Translations under genes and position numbers: made by a program
Shown: positions 37,049 to 45,984 of the stretch, in pieces
Layout of the letters: each line of letters starts with the position of its first letter
Position numbering within the stretch: position 1 is the first letter of the stretch
Notes under the pieces: generated by a model
Told to the model about the DNA's origin: nothing
Seen by the model: only the letters and a program-made list of their open reading frames with translations
The model's database searches: none
Origin: Streptomyces luomodiensis
GTDB lineage: Bacteria > Actinomycetota > Actinomycetes > Streptomycetales > Streptomycetaceae
Assembly: GCF_031679605.1 (NCBI RefSeq)
Contig: NZ_CP117522.1
Span: forward strand, 8,060,001-8,124,000
Direction: 5' to 3'
Length of the DNA stretch: 64,000 nt

Positions 37049-38065
37049 TCAATCACGGCCGGCCATCAAAAACCCCGCCTGCAACCGGCTTTCCGCACCG
37101 ACCTGTTCGACCAACTCGGCGATGTGCCTGCGGCACGTCCGTACCGATATCCCGACCCGACGGGCGATCACGCCGTCGCGAGCGCCCTGGACGAGCAGAT
37201 GGAGAATGCGGCGCTTGACCTCGTCACCGGTCAGCGCCTCGGCGTCGAGCTCGGCCTGCTCGGCCGGCGACACCGCCTCCGACCAGTGCTGTTCGAAGGC
37301 GCCCCGGAGCATGTCCAGCACCGTGGTCTGCCGGACCACGACCGCGCTGCCCGCCCGGCCTCCCGCGGCCGGGATGAACGCGGCATGCTCGTCCAGGACC
37401 ACCAGGGGCCCCGCCACCTGGGGCACGACGCGCACCTGCGCTCCGGCACGGGCGGCGGTCGATGCGCAGCGCCGCGCCGCCCAGTCGTCGTCCAGCACCT
37501 CGGCCGCGCACACCGCCCGCACCCGCACACCGCGCTTGGACAATGACGGGGTCTCCGCCAGCACCTGGTTGAGCAGACCGCCGAAGCCCTCCGTCCCGGC
37601 GTGCAGCAGCAGCACTTCCCGTACGCTGCCCTCGGCGATCTCGCTGACCAGCAGGTTGATCCCGACGCCCTCCGGAATCATGCCGATGGTGTCGCTCCCG
37701 CGCCGCATATGTCGCTTGCGGTGCCGCCGGTACATGGACATCAGCCTGCGGAAATCGTCGTTCAGCCGGTCCGCCTCATCACGGAACTCCACGATCTGCT
37801 TCTCCAGCGGGCCCACGATGTTCGCCGCTACGGCATCCGGCCTGCCCGCGACCAGCCGCCCCTTCCCGTCCGTGTGCAGCAGCCGCAGCCGCAGGAGCCG
37901 TTCCAGACATTGGTTGAAGAGGGGAACACTCAGTCCCAGCTGCTCGGGAATCGCGTCGACTTCCGTGCGTCCCCGGTCGAGGACCCATCGATAGACGACC
38001 CAGCTAATGTCGTCCAGAGTGGAAATGACGCGTGGATCACTGTGCCCCCGTTCCGCACCCGGCAC
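37049..38065 (-). CDS. TrmB/LuxR-type transcriptional regulator, paralogue of 14893-16005
   Basis: 338 residues with the same layout as the regulator at the left end of the accessory region. The N-terminal winged helix is VVYRWVLDRGRTEVDAIPEQ followed by LGLSVPLFNQCLERLLRLRL. The RLMSMYRRHRK linker comes next, then a TrmB-like middle domain and the LuxR helix-turn-helix DGVIARRVGISVRTCRRHIA. No TTA codon was seen, unlike its paralogue. It sits between lacI and the heptose genes, divergent to the VOC gene at 38433. A copy of the conserved block lies 263 bases upstream and points toward it. It is a strong candidate for a pathway-specific activator. Confidence 0.87.
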   Translation of the reverse strand: MPGAERGHSDPRVISTLDDISWVVYRWVLDRGRTEVDAIPEQLGLSVPLFNQCLERLLRLRLLHTDGKGRLVAGRPDAVAANIVGPLEKQIVEFRDEADRLNDDFRRLMSMYRRHRKRHMRRGSDTIGMIPEGVGINLLVSEIAEGSVREVLLLHAGTEGFGGLLNQVLAETPSLSKRGVRVRAVCAAEVLDDDWAARRCASTAARAGAQVRVVPQVAGPLVVLDEHAAFIPAAGGRAGSAVVVRQTTVLDMLRGAFEQHWSEAVSPAEQAELDAEALTGDEVKRRILHLLVQGARDGVIARRVGISVRTCRRHIAELVEQVGAESRLQAGFLMAGRD

Positions 38066-38432
38066 GACACCACCTAGTTCCTCTTGGAGAGACAGCGCGG
38101 CCTCCGGTTTCCGCCTACCGACGCTGAATCGTTACCCGCATAACTAGTTGGCAAATCCAGGGATCGGCCGCCCGCCCCGGACCCGGCGCCCGTCCCAATA
38201 GGCGTGATCTTTGGACCGTCCACCGCGACCGCGATAGTGGAACGGCTGATTCCGGGCGGTTTGCGGGAGGTATTCCCACGGTTTGTGCCTCCGGATCATC
38301 GTCCGCGCCGCGTCCGGTGGTCGTCATGTTGAGGCAGTGCAGCATGGTGACGGTACCCCGCCCTAGACGCGCACATCACGGCTCATAAAGATTGCCCCTA
38401 GCCTCAACGCAGCCGTCCGAGGGGGGAATCCC
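38066..38432. promoter_or_regulatory. divergent intergenic region upstream of the heptose gene cluster
   Basis: 367 bases without a convincing gene. It contains copy 3 of the conserved block (38369-38323, minus strand) and should hold the promoters of the TrmB/LuxR-type regulator and of the long VOC-to-dehydrogenase operon. A 76-codon minus-strand frame that begins at the block (MLHCLNMTTTGRG...) has no ribosome site and no family resemblance. Confidence 0.5.
38323..38369 (-). promoter_or_regulatory. conserved upstream block, copy 3
   Basis: Read on the minus strand from 38369: CGTCTA, 17 bases, then CACCATGCTGCACTGCCTCA, with the core ATGCTGCAC-N2-CC-N-CAA aligned to copies 1 and 2. It is 263 bases upstream of the minus-strand regulator and about 65-90 bases upstream of the VOC gene on the plus strand. 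Confidence 0.55.
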
Positions 38433-38807
38433 GTGGTAGGAGTGCGTCTCGACCACCTTCGGGTCGATGTCAAAGACATCGACCGGGCCGAACGGTTCTA
38501 CTCGGAGGCATTGGGACTGCGGCGGATCGTCCGGTATGAAACCGAGAATGGTGTCATCCTGCAGATGGGTCCCGGCGGAGCACCACCCGGAGTCGAGCTG
38601 TGGTTCGAGCACGGGCTGGAGCCCCGCCCGAGTGCGACGGAACACCTGGCGTTCGCCGTCGACGACGTCCGCGGCCTGCTGGAACGCGTCCGCGCTCTCG
38701 GCTACGAGGTGGAGAGGGAACCGTGGCAGATCGGTGACGAGACCGTCGCCTTCGTCCGCGATCCCGACGGGCATCTGGTGGAGTTCAACGATTTCGTCGG
38801 CCGGTGA
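38433..38807 (+). CDS. VOC (glyoxalase/bleomycin-resistance fold) family protein, copy 1
   Basis: 124 residues, a single vicinal-oxygen-chelate unit of two beta-alpha-beta-beta-beta repeats (LDHLRVDVKDIDRAERFYSE, EHLAFAVDDVRGLLERVRAL, AFVRDPDGHLVEFNDFV). Histidine and glutamate positions suited to metal binding are present. In ADP-heptose-using antibiotic pathways (septacidin, hygromycin B) a VOC protein acts as a sugar epimerase, and this one opens the operon that includes the heptose genes; that role here is inference. Resistance or a lyase reaction are alternatives. A GGGGGGA site precedes the GTG. A related VOC gene is at 50827-51195. Confidence 0.85.
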   Translation: MVGVRLDHLRVDVKDIDRAERFYSEALGLRRIVRYETENGVILQMGPGGAPPGVELWFEHGLEPRPSATEHLAFAVDDVRGLLERVRALGYEVEREPWQIGDETVAFVRDPDGHLVEFNDFVGR

Positions 38808-38877
38808 CTCGACGAACCGCACTCTCACGCGCGCATCCGGCCGGGCACGGCTCGTACGCATCGTCAGGAGATGATCA

Positions 38878-39480
38878 GTGATACTGGCCAGTACCGTCCT
38901 GCAAACCGCACACGGCACCTTCGATGTCGCCACGCACGGCGCGGACGGCCCGGAGCGGTGCCTCTCCATCTCTCAGGGTGAGCTCGGAAAGGACGGCACA
39001 GCCGTTCGGCTTCACTCGTCGTGCGTCTTCGGCGAGGCATTACTCGCCTGCGACTGTGACTGCGGGCCGCAATTGGCCACCGCCCTCGACGAGATCAACC
39101 GGCGCGGCGCGGGCCTCGTGGTCTACCTGTATCAGGAGGGCCGCGGCGCCGGGCTGGACCTCAAGATCCGCGGCATGGAGCGGCAGCGCTTGGAGGGCAT
39201 CAATTCCTACCAGGCGTATTCCTCGCTCGGCCTGCCACGCGACCTGCGCGACTACTCCCTGGCGGCAGTGGCGATGAAAGACCTCAAAGTGTCCAAGAAC
39301 GTCACCCTGCTGTCGAACAATCCCAGCAAGCGCGGGGCGATGGAGAAACTGGGGTACCGCATAGTCGACCAGGTGGCGATGTCCTACCAGGTGAGCCGGC
39401 GGGCCTATGACTATCTGCTGATGAAGCAGAGCGAGGGCATGCACACCCTCGATTTCGACAAGATCGACTTTGTCGACTGA
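38878..39480 (+). CDS. ribA: GTP cyclohydrolase II
   Basis: 200 residues, the stand-alone (non-RibBA) length. Zinc and catalytic motifs are RLHSSCVFGEALLACDCDCG and VVYLYQEGRGAGLDLKIRGM, with the C-terminal LLSNNPSKRGAMEKLGY. The tyrosine just before the QEGR motif, which is replaced by methionine in the variant enzyme that stops at the formamidopyrimidine, is kept here. The enzyme opens the imidazole ring of GTP. No other riboflavin gene is near, so a specialised use, such as making a pyrimidine or pteridine part of a product, is likely (inference). A TTA codon (39040-39042) supports that. AGGAG precedes the GTG start. Confidence 0.92.
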   Translation: MILASTVLQTAHGTFDVATHGADGPERCLSISQGELGKDGTAVRLHSSCVFGEALLACDCDCGPQLATALDEINRRGAGLVVYLYQEGRGAGLDLKIRGMERQRLEGINSYQAYSSLGLPRDLRDYSLAAVAMKDLKVSKNVTLLSNNPSKRGAMEKLGYRIVDQVAMSYQVSRRAYDYLLMKQSEGMHTLDFDKIDFVD

Positions 39481-40516
39481 GCCCGCGGCGGGCCGCCTGT
39501 ACATCGTCGACTTCACCGGTTTGGGCAGCGCCTGTCTGGCAGTGCCGGTGCTGCGCGGCATGGAGGAGGCGAATCCACGGGTCCGCTACACCTACCTGGA
39601 GAACGCCCTGCTGCGCGACCCGGAACTGCTGGACGCCGCCGGCCTGCGTGGCCTGGTCGGTCTGGCGCCGTCGCGATGGCGACGGTTCGACCGCTCGGAC
39701 TGGACGGACATCGCGGAGTTCATCGAACGACACCGATTGGACACCGTGGTGAACTTCCGTAATCCCGACCTCGCCGTCGACGGACGGTACGCGGAGTTCC
39801 GGGACTGGTGCGGGCGCAGCGGGCTCCGGCTGCGCTGGCACGATCTGTACGAGGTGGACGACGTGGGCCCGCTGCACGTCCGGGAGCGCATGGCGAGGGT
39901 GCTCGCCGCCGCCGGGCTCACGGTGGCGCCCGCACCCGACGAGTGGCTTCGCGGACCGGCACCGCCCCCTCGCGGACACCGCGACCAACCGCTCGTCGGC
40001 CTGTTCAGCAGCGCCAGCTCGACCGCCAAGCGCTGGCCGACCGACCGGTGGCTGGGCCTGGCCCGCGAACTGGCGGCGGACGATGTGACGTTCGTGGTGC
40101 TGAGCGGCTCCGGCGGTGATGAGCTGGATCTCACGCTCGATCTGGCCGAGCGGCTGGCGGCGGTGGTCCCGCGGCACCGCCTGGTCCTCGCCCCGGCGGG
40201 AGGTGTGCGTGAGCTCGTGGCGCGGCTGAGCACGCTGTCGGTGCTCGTGGCCAACGACACCGGCGTCGGCCACGTCGCCGCGGCGTGCGGCACCCCGGTG
40301 GTGTCCGTTTTCCTGTCGACCGACGCACGGGTGTGGCGGCCCCGGTCCCGCACCGCCGTGGCCGTACAGAGCGCGGTGGGCGCGCGCTGCCCGAACCAGC
40401 GACCGCTCCAGGGCAACTGCACCCGTCACTACGACACCTGCGACGCGCCGTGCCACCTGGACCTGCCCCCCGAAGTGATCGCGAAAGCCGTGCGGAATGT
40501 CCTTCCCGCGCAGTGA
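39470..40516 (+). CDS. GT9 family glycosyltransferase (ADP-heptose:acceptor heptosyltransferase-like)
   Basis: 348 residues with a GT-B fold. The N-terminal GRLYIVDFTGLGSACLAVPV corresponds to the GDxxxxTP loop region of WaaC/WaaF enzymes. The C-terminal donor site has VGLFSSASSTAKRWPTDRWL and VLVANDTGVGHVAAACGTPV, the GT9 signature, where ADP-heptose binds. The neighbouring GmhA-HldE and HldD supply that donor. A cysteine-rich C-terminus (CPNQRPLQGNCTRHYDTC) is like other GT9 proteins. Because Gram-positives lack LPS, the acceptor is probably a small molecule or surface polymer. The TTG at 39470 overlaps the ribA stop; this start is uncertain. Confidence 0.88.
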   Translation: MSTEPAAGRLYIVDFTGLGSACLAVPVLRGMEEANPRVRYTYLENALLRDPELLDAAGLRGLVGLAPSRWRRFDRSDWTDIAEFIERHRLDTVVNFRNPDLAVDGRYAEFRDWCGRSGLRLRWHDLYEVDDVGPLHVRERMARVLAAAGLTVAPAPDEWLRGPAPPPRGHRDQPLVGLFSSASSTAKRWPTDRWLGLARELAADDVTFVVLSGSGGDELDLTLDLAERLAAVVPRHRLVLAPAGGVRELVARLSTLSVLVANDTGVGHVAAACGTPVVSVFLSTDARVWRPRSRTAVAVQSAVGARCPNQRPLQGNCTRHYDTCDAPCHLDLPPEVIAKAVRNVLPAQ

Positions 40517-40526
40517 GGGAGTACCC

Positions 40527-41387
40527 ATGCCATCCCGTGAACTGACTGTCGCCGCACCGGAGTTCGTCGGAACAGGACCGCTGGTGGACTCACTCGACCG
40601 GCTGACGGTGCTGCGGGACCTCGGCGTGTCCGCACTGGAGCTGTGGTCGCCGTGGCAGGTGACCGAGGACGACGCGGCCGAGGTCGGCGCGGCGCTGCGG
40701 GCCGTCGGGGTGCGGGTGGCCTGCGTGTCCTCGCCCAGTTATCTGCACGGGGAGGAGACCGGCACCGGGCGCCGGCTCATCGAATCGAGCATCCGGATCG
40801 CACATGAGCTGGGCGCGGGACGCGTCAACACCTACTTCGGCCACGGTGGCGACGGCGACGACCGCCACGCCGCCCGCACCTACGCGGGGCTGGTCGCCCC
40901 GCTGCTGGACCAGGCGGCGGAAGCGGGCGTGCTGATCGTGCTGGAGAACGAGTTCGACGGCTTCGGGCACGACCCCGAGCACTACGACATCTCCCGGCGG
41001 GCCGCGTCGCTGCTGCACCTGGCCGAGGTCATCGACCACCCCGCGTTCCGGCTCAACTTCGACGCGGCGAACTTCGCCTGCGCGGGCGAGGAGGTCGCCA
41101 AGGCGGCCGCGCTGCTCGCACCACACGTCGGATACGTACACGTCAAGGACGTGATCACGGTCGGACCCGGACACGACGGCGCGGCGGCGGGCTGGAACAC
41201 CTACACCGACGGCGACCACACCTACCAGACCGTCGAGCTGGGCACCGGCGAGGTGCCCTGGGACGACGTGCTCGACCGGCTGGAGGGCGCGGGCTACGAC
41301 GGACCGTTCACGCTGGAACCGCACTGCCAGCCCGAACTGCTCGCCGACCAGCTGGCCGTGTCCGTGGCCTACCTCACCAACCGGTGA
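40527..41387 (+). CDS. sugar phosphate isomerase/epimerase (TIM-barrel, AP-endonuclease-2 fold)
   Basis: 286 residues. The barrel includes VSALELWSPWQ, NTYFGHGGDG, LIVLENEFDGFG with a metal-ligand glutamate, FRLNFDAANFACAG, VGYVHVKDV with the conserved histidine, and GPFTLEPHCQPE with the last glutamate. These match the xylose-isomerase-like family (IolE, Hyi, tagatose epimerase). It probably isomerises or epimerises a sugar or sugar phosphate in the heptose pathway. GAGGGA precedes the ATG. The stop overlaps the ATG of the next gene by one base (TGATG). Confidence 0.85.
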   Translation: MPSRELTVAAPEFVGTGPLVDSLDRLTVLRDLGVSALELWSPWQVTEDDAAEVGAALRAVGVRVACVSSPSYLHGEETGTGRRLIESSIRIAHELGAGRVNTYFGHGGDGDDRHAARTYAGLVAPLLDQAAEAGVLIVLENEFDGFGHDPEHYDISRRAASLLHLAEVIDHPAFRLNFDAANFACAGEEVAKAAALLAPHVGYVHVKDVITVGPGHDGAAAGWNTYTDGDHTYQTVELGTGEVPWDDVLDRLEGAGYDGPFTLEPHCQPELLADQLAVSVAYLTNR

Positions 41388-42292
41388 TGACCATGACGGC
41401 AACCGGCGCGGGCGTCACCGCCACCGCCGCGGCGACCTACTTCCGCCTGCGCCGCGAACTGGTGTCGCCGGGGTGCGAGCGGCTGGTGGTGCCCGCGGAC
41501 GCGGGGACACCGTTCTGGTCCTGGTACGCGGGGTGGCTGCGGGGCGGCGAGGTCCGCGTCGAGGCCGGCCCCGCCGCGGGCCTGGCGTTCCCCGAACCCA
41601 CTGGGGAGGTCGCGCAGTGGTGCTCGGGCGGTCTCGCCTCGGCCTACACCGACCTGCTGGTGAACCACCTGTCGCCCACGCGACTGAGCTACCACGGCTT
41701 CGCGGCCGAGGTCGAACCGCACCGCGGTGGTGCACCGCTGCTGTTCACCCTCGCCGTACTGTCGGCGCACCGCGGCGCGGCGTGCTCCTACGTCGGTGTC
41801 GCCCGGCGCGCCGCCCTGGCCGCGCCCGCCGGCCCGCCCGGCCCGACGGACCTCGACGCGGACCTGGAGTTCCTCGCGCGGTGGAACGAGTTCCACCCGG
41901 CGCTGCGGCTGCGCACGGTCTGCGGCGACCTCACCCGCGAACGGCTGCTGGCCGCGCTGCCACCGGGCGCCGAGCACCAGCTGGAGGGCTGCGGCCGCAC
42001 CGGCGCCGCGCCGTGGTGCGGCGACTGCGCGCTGTGCTTCGACACCTTCTACGCCGCCAAGGCGGTGGGACGCCCACTGGGATTCCGGCTGTCCCGCCGC
42101 ATCTTCGAGGAGCGCTACACCCGCGACTACCGCACCTGGCTGGACGCCGAGTTCCGCGGCGCCCAGGACGGCGGGCCGCAACTCCTGGCGAGGTTGCAGA
42201 TCGTCCACGGCCTGAAGTGCGACCCGGGCGCGGACGTCGACCACGGGCAGCAGAAGCCGACCGGCACCCACCACGAGGAGCAGCACACATGA
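41387..42292 (+). CDS. PP-loop (QueC-like) nucleotide-alpha-hydrolase-type protein with Cys cluster
   Basis: 301 residues, only distantly similar to known families. The motif QWCSGGLASAYTDLLVNHL near residue 70 looks like the SGGxxS ATP-pyrophosphatase loop of QueC, GuaA and similar enzymes. The C-terminal EGCGRTGAAPWCGDCALCFD contains four cysteines in a C-x9-C-x2-C-x2-C spacing, like the zinc site of QueC. Such enzymes adenylate a carboxylate or carbonyl and add nitrogen or sulfur. It may amidate or thiolate an intermediate in this pathway. The assignment is tentative. It follows the TIM-barrel gene with a TGATG overlap. Confidence 0.55.
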   Translation: MTMTATGAGVTATAAATYFRLRRELVSPGCERLVVPADAGTPFWSWYAGWLRGGEVRVEAGPAAGLAFPEPTGEVAQWCSGGLASAYTDLLVNHLSPTRLSYHGFAAEVEPHRGGAPLLFTLAVLSAHRGAACSYVGVARRAALAAPAGPPGPTDLDADLEFLARWNEFHPALRLRTVCGDLTRERLLAALPPGAEHQLEGCGRTGAAPWCGDCALCFDTFYAAKAVGRPLGFRLSRRIFEERYTRDYRTWLDAEFRGAQDGGPQLLARLQIVHGLKCDPGADVDHGQQKPTGTHHEEQHT

Positions 42293-42397
42293 CCGATCAG
42301 GCCGTCTCCAGCAGCGGGGCCACCGCCGTCGACCGCGGCGCCGGCACGCCCTGACGCGCCGGTCCCGCCGTACTCGGGGAGCTGTCCGGGAGGACCA

Positions 42398-43399
42398 GTG
42401 GATCGTACCTACGAAGAGGAGATCGCCACCCTCGGCGCCACCTGGCGCGCCTGGCAGCGGTGGCGGGGCGAGGCGGAACTCGGCGCGCTGACCGGGCGGC
42501 TGGGCGGCCCGGCGGCGTTCGTCGCCTCGGGCGGCTCGCTCGCGGTGGCGCACCTGGCCGCCGCGGCCTACGAACGCCGGTGGCGGCAGCCGGCAGCCGT
42601 GCTCACGCCGGTGGAGTTCGCCCTGTCGCCGGTGGAGTTCGGCACCGTCGTGGTGATCTCCGACAGCATGAGCCACCCCGACGCCCTGCTGGCCGCCGAC
42701 CTCGCCGCGGCCGGCCGGGCCCGCGCCGTGGTGCTGTCGAACCGGACCGCCGAGGAGCTGCGGGACCGTCTGACGGACCGGTTGGCGATCGTGTCCGCGC
42801 CCCGGCCGGGACGCGACGGATGGATCGCGACCAACTCGGTGCTCAGCCTGAGCCTGGGCGCGCTGACCCTGCTGGGAGCGGACGAGGGCGCGCCGGACCC
42901 GGACGAGGTGGTGGCGCGCTGGGTCGTGGGCGGACTCCTGCGCGCGGACGCGGACATCACAAGGCCGCGCCTGCTCTGCCTCTACACACCCGGTCTGCGC
43001 AATGTCGCGGTGGACCTGGAAACGCGGGTCATGGAGGCGGGACTGGGGTCGGTCACCATCAGCGACCTGCGCAACCTCGGCCACGGCAGGCACGTCGGCC
43101 TCTACCGCAACGCCGGGTCGACGAGCGTGCTGGTGCTGGCCGAGCGGCGCTGGGCGCCACTGGTGCGCGGCACGGTCGACTCGCTCCCGCCGGCGGTCGA
43201 GGCCACGGTGTGGCAGGCCGGGTGCGACGACGCCTGGGCGCCGGTGGAACTGCTGGTGCCCAGCGCCGCGTTCCTCGCCTCGCGCGCCGCGGAGGCCGGC
43301 GTCGACCCCGGCAACCCGGAGGTGTGGCCCGGCGGCAACGCGCTGTTCCGCACCCGGGTGGCCGATGTGGTCCCGGATGTGCTGGGGGAGCGGGGATGA
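42398..43399 (+). CDS. SIS-domain protein
   Basis: 333 residues. The N-terminal half has a sugar-isomerase (SIS) fold: AAFVASGGSLAVAHLAAAAY, TVVVISDSMSHPDALLAADL and RARAVVLSNRTAEELRDRL. The C-terminal half has a second, degenerate SIS-like repeat (RPRLLCLYTPGLRNVAVDLE). SIS proteins bind or isomerise phosphosugars. Since GmhA, also an SIS enzyme, is encoded two genes downstream, this one may act on another sugar phosphate or bind the heptose product. A GGGAGG site precedes the GTG. It overlaps the next gene by four bases. Confidence 0.8.
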   Translation: MDRTYEEEIATLGATWRAWQRWRGEAELGALTGRLGGPAAFVASGGSLAVAHLAAAAYERRWRQPAAVLTPVEFALSPVEFGTVVVISDSMSHPDALLAADLAAAGRARAVVLSNRTAEELRDRLTDRLAIVSAPRPGRDGWIATNSVLSLSLGALTLLGADEGAPDPDEVVARWVVGGLLRADADITRPRLLCLYTPGLRNVAVDLETRVMEAGLGSVTISDLRNLGHGRHVGLYRNAGSTSVLVLAERRWAPLVRGTVDSLPPAVEATVWQAGCDDAWAPVELLVPSAAFLASRAAEAGVDPGNPEVWPGGNALFRTRVADVVPDVLGERG

Positions 43400-43884
43400 C
43401 CGGCGACGCCCTCCTCGACACCCTCCTCACCAGCTGTGTGGTGGTCACCAGCCGGGACGGCGACGAGCCGCGCGGATGCCTCGTCGGCTCCGTCATGCCG
43501 GTCGGCTACGACGCGGGTGTGGTGGCGTTCGCGCTCACCGCGGGCTCGCGCACCGAGCGCGCGGTGGCGGGCAGCGGCGTCGCCGCGCTGCATGTGCTGG
43601 CCGCCGACGACCTGGCCACCGCGCGGGTGTTCGCCGCGGACGGGGACCGGTTCGCCAGGGTGCCGTGGTCGGCGGGCGCCCTGGGCGCACCGGTCCTCGG
43701 CGGCGTGGTGGGCGTGCTGGAGGTGGCCGTCACCGCGTCCTGCGTCGCGGGCGGCTGCCGGGTCTTCTGCGGTGAGGTGCGCCACGCCACCTCGGCGGGC
43801 ACACCGGACCGCGTCCTGACGATCACCGAAATCCGCGAGCGGGGCGTCGAGCCCGCGCGCGCCTCGATGGGAGGGGGCACATGA
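43396..43884 (+). CDS. flavin reductase domain-like protein
   Basis: 162 residues with the FMN-binding split-barrel pattern: LTSCVVVTSRDGDEPRGCLV, GVVAFALTAGSRTERAVAGS, LHVLAADDLATARVFAADGD and CRVFCGEVRHATSAG. These proteins reduce flavin for a partner oxygenase, or bind FMN themselves. No flavin-dependent oxygenase is seen in this operon, so the partner is unclear. It overlaps SIS and GmhA-HldE genes by four bases on each side. Confidence 0.75.
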   Translation: MTGDALLDTLLTSCVVVTSRDGDEPRGCLVGSVMPVGYDAGVVAFALTAGSRTERAVAGSGVAALHVLAADDLATARVFAADGDRFARVPWSAGALGAPVLGGVVGVLEVAVTASCVAGGCRVFCGEVRHATSAGTPDRVLTITEIRERGVEPARASMGGGT

Positions 43885-45887
43885 ACCACATGGAAACCGG
43901 CCCCCAGCACGTGGCCAGGCTCCGGCGCTCGCTGGCCGGTCTCGACCTGCCCCTGCTGGAGAGCTGGGGCAGGTCGCTGGCGCACGTGCTGGGCGGTGGC
44001 GGGCGGCTGCTGGCCGCGGGCAACGGCGGATCGGCCGCCGAGGCCCAGCACCTGACCTCGGAGCTGGTGGGCAGGCTGCGGGACGAACGCGAACCGCTGT
44101 CGGCCATCGCGCTGCACGCCGAGACCTCCAGCGTCACCGCCATCGGCAACGACTACGGCTTCGACGAGGTGTTCGCCCGCCAGGTCCGGGCGCACGGCAG
44201 GCCCGGCGACATCCTGGTGGTGCTGTCCACGTCCGGGCGCAGCGAGAACCTGCTGTGCGCGGCACGGGCCGCCCACGAGGCCGGGCTGACCGTATGGGGC
44301 CTGACCGGGCCCGAACCCAACCCGCTGGCGGAGCTGTGCGACGAGGTGCTGGCGGTGCGGGCGGAGGGCACGGCGACCATCCAGGAGTGCCACCTGGTCG
44401 CCGTGCATGTGCTGTGCGCGGAGGTGGACGTGGCCCTCGGCGCGTCCAGCCGTGCGCCCGAGCGGCGCCGGGACGGTCCGGCGCCCCTGGTGGTGGTGGG
44501 CGACGCGCTGCTCGACCACGACATCGTGGGCGTGGTGCGGCGGCTGTCGCCCGAGGCGCCGGTGCCGACGGTGGACAACGCGCAGGTGCGGGCGCGCCCC
44601 GGTGGCGCCGGCCTCGCGGCGCTGCTCGCCGCCCGTGACGACCGGCCGGTGGTGCTGGTCACGGCCCTGTCGGCGGATCAGGAAGGCGGCGAGCTGGCCG
44701 ACTTGCTGCGCGCGCACGATGTGCACGTGATCGACCTCGGCGCCGACGGCACGACCCCGGTCAAGTCCCGGGTGCGGACGGAGGACCGCTCGCTGCTGAT
44801 GCTCAGCCGCGCCTCCGACCGCAGGGTCCGATTACGCCGCCGGCTGACCGAGGCCGAGCGGGACCTGCTGCTCGGCGCCGCCGCGGTGCTGGTGTCCGAC
44901 TACGGGCGCGGGGTCACGTTCGACGAGTCCGTGCGCGCGGCGCTGACCGCCGCCGCGCCCCGGACACCCGTCGTATGGGATCCGCACCCGCGCGGCGCCG
45001 AACCGGTGTCCGGTGTCCGGCTGGTCACCCCCAACTCCCAGGAGGCCGCCCACTTCGCGGGCGGGACCGGCACGGGCCTGGTGGGCGACGTCGACCGGGC
45101 CGGCACACTGCTGGACCGGTGGCGGGCGGGCGGCGTGGTGATCACCCGCGGCGGCAACGGGGCGGTGCTGCTGGAGTCCCGCGACGGCGCCCCGCTGGTG
45201 GTGCCCGGCGTCCCGGTCACCGCGGCCGACACCTGCGGCGCGGGCGACCGGTTCGCCGTCGCGGTGGCCTCGCTCCTCGCCGACCGGGCGCTGCCCGCCG
45301 AGGCGGTCACCGCGGCCGTCGGCACCGCGACCGAGTTCGTGGCGGCGGGCGGTGCGTCGGCGCTGGTGTCCGACACCGCGCCGGAGCCGGCGCGGCCGGG
45401 TGTGGCGGAGCGCGGCACGGCGGAGAGCGACCTGACGGCCCTGCTGGCGCGGGTGCGGGCGCGGGGCGAGGAGGTGGTGGCCGCGGGCGGCTGCTTCGAC
45501 CTGATCCACCCCGGCCACATCGCCCTGCTGGACCAGGCGCGCCGGCTAGGCGGATGCCTGGTGGTGTGCCTGAACGACGACAACTCGGTGCGCAGGCTCA
45601 AGGGCGAGACCCGGCCGGTGGTGCCGCAGCAGGACCGCGCCGCGGTGCTGGCCTCGCTCGGCTCGGTGGACGCGGTGGTGCTGTTCGGCGAGGACACACC
45701 GGAGGAGGTCCTCAAAATCATCAGGCCGGACATCTACGTCAAGGGCGGCGACTACCGCGTGGAGGACGTGGCCGAGGCCGCGCTGGTCGCCGAGTGGGGC
45801 GGCCGCACGGTGATCGTGCCCTATGTCGAGGGCCGCTCCACCACCAGCATGATCTCCCGCATCCACGACAGCGGGAGCCGGGTGTGA
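43881..45887 (+). CDS. hldE: GmhA-HldE fusion: sedoheptulose-7-P isomerase / heptose-7-P kinase / heptose-1-P adenylyltransferase
   Basis: 668 residues in three units. Residues 1-190 are GmhA-like (AAGNGGSAAEAQHLTSELVG, VLSTSGRSENLLCAARAA). Residues 195-505 are a PfkB-type heptose kinase (VVVGDALLDHDIVGVVRRL, VTAADTCGAGDRFAVAVASL). Residues 520-668 are a nucleotidyltransferase (AAGGCFDLIHPGHIALLDQA, RPDIYVKGGDYRVED). In Gram-negative bacteria GmhA and HldE are separate, and the two HldE reactions flank a GmhB phosphatase step. The fusion would turn sedoheptulose-7-phosphate into ADP-D-glycero-D-manno-heptose, given that phosphatase. A TTA codon lies at 44832-44834. The epimerase HldD is encoded two genes downstream. 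Confidence 0.93.
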   Translation: MNHMETGPQHVARLRRSLAGLDLPLLESWGRSLAHVLGGGGRLLAAGNGGSAAEAQHLTSELVGRLRDEREPLSAIALHAETSSVTAIGNDYGFDEVFARQVRAHGRPGDILVVLSTSGRSENLLCAARAAHEAGLTVWGLTGPEPNPLAELCDEVLAVRAEGTATIQECHLVAVHVLCAEVDVALGASSRAPERRRDGPAPLVVVGDALLDHDIVGVVRRLSPEAPVPTVDNAQVRARPGGAGLAALLAARDDRPVVLVTALSADQEGGELADLLRAHDVHVIDLGADGTTPVKSRVRTEDRSLLMLSRASDRRVRLRRRLTEAERDLLLGAAAVLVSDYGRGVTFDESVRAALTAAAPRTPVVWDPHPRGAEPVSGVRLVTPNSQEAAHFAGGTGTGLVGDVDRAGTLLDRWRAGGVVITRGGNGAVLLESRDGAPLVVPGVPVTAADTCGAGDRFAVAVASLLADRALPAEAVTAAVGTATEFVAAGGASALVSDTAPEPARPGVAERGTAESDLTALLARVRARGEEVVAAGGCFDLIHPGHIALLDQARRLGGCLVVCLNDDNSVRRLKGETRPVVPQQDRAAVLASLGSVDAVVLFGEDTPEEVLKIIRPDIYVKGGDYRVEDVAEAALVAEWGGRTVIVPYVEGRSTTSMISRIHDSGSRV

Positions 45888-45984
45888 GCCGGCCGGCCAC
45901 GCCGCTCCATGGCCACGCGGCCGTAACCCATCAGCCGCCACGTTGCAGGACACGTCGAGAGAGTCGAGAGAACGGAGGGCCGCG

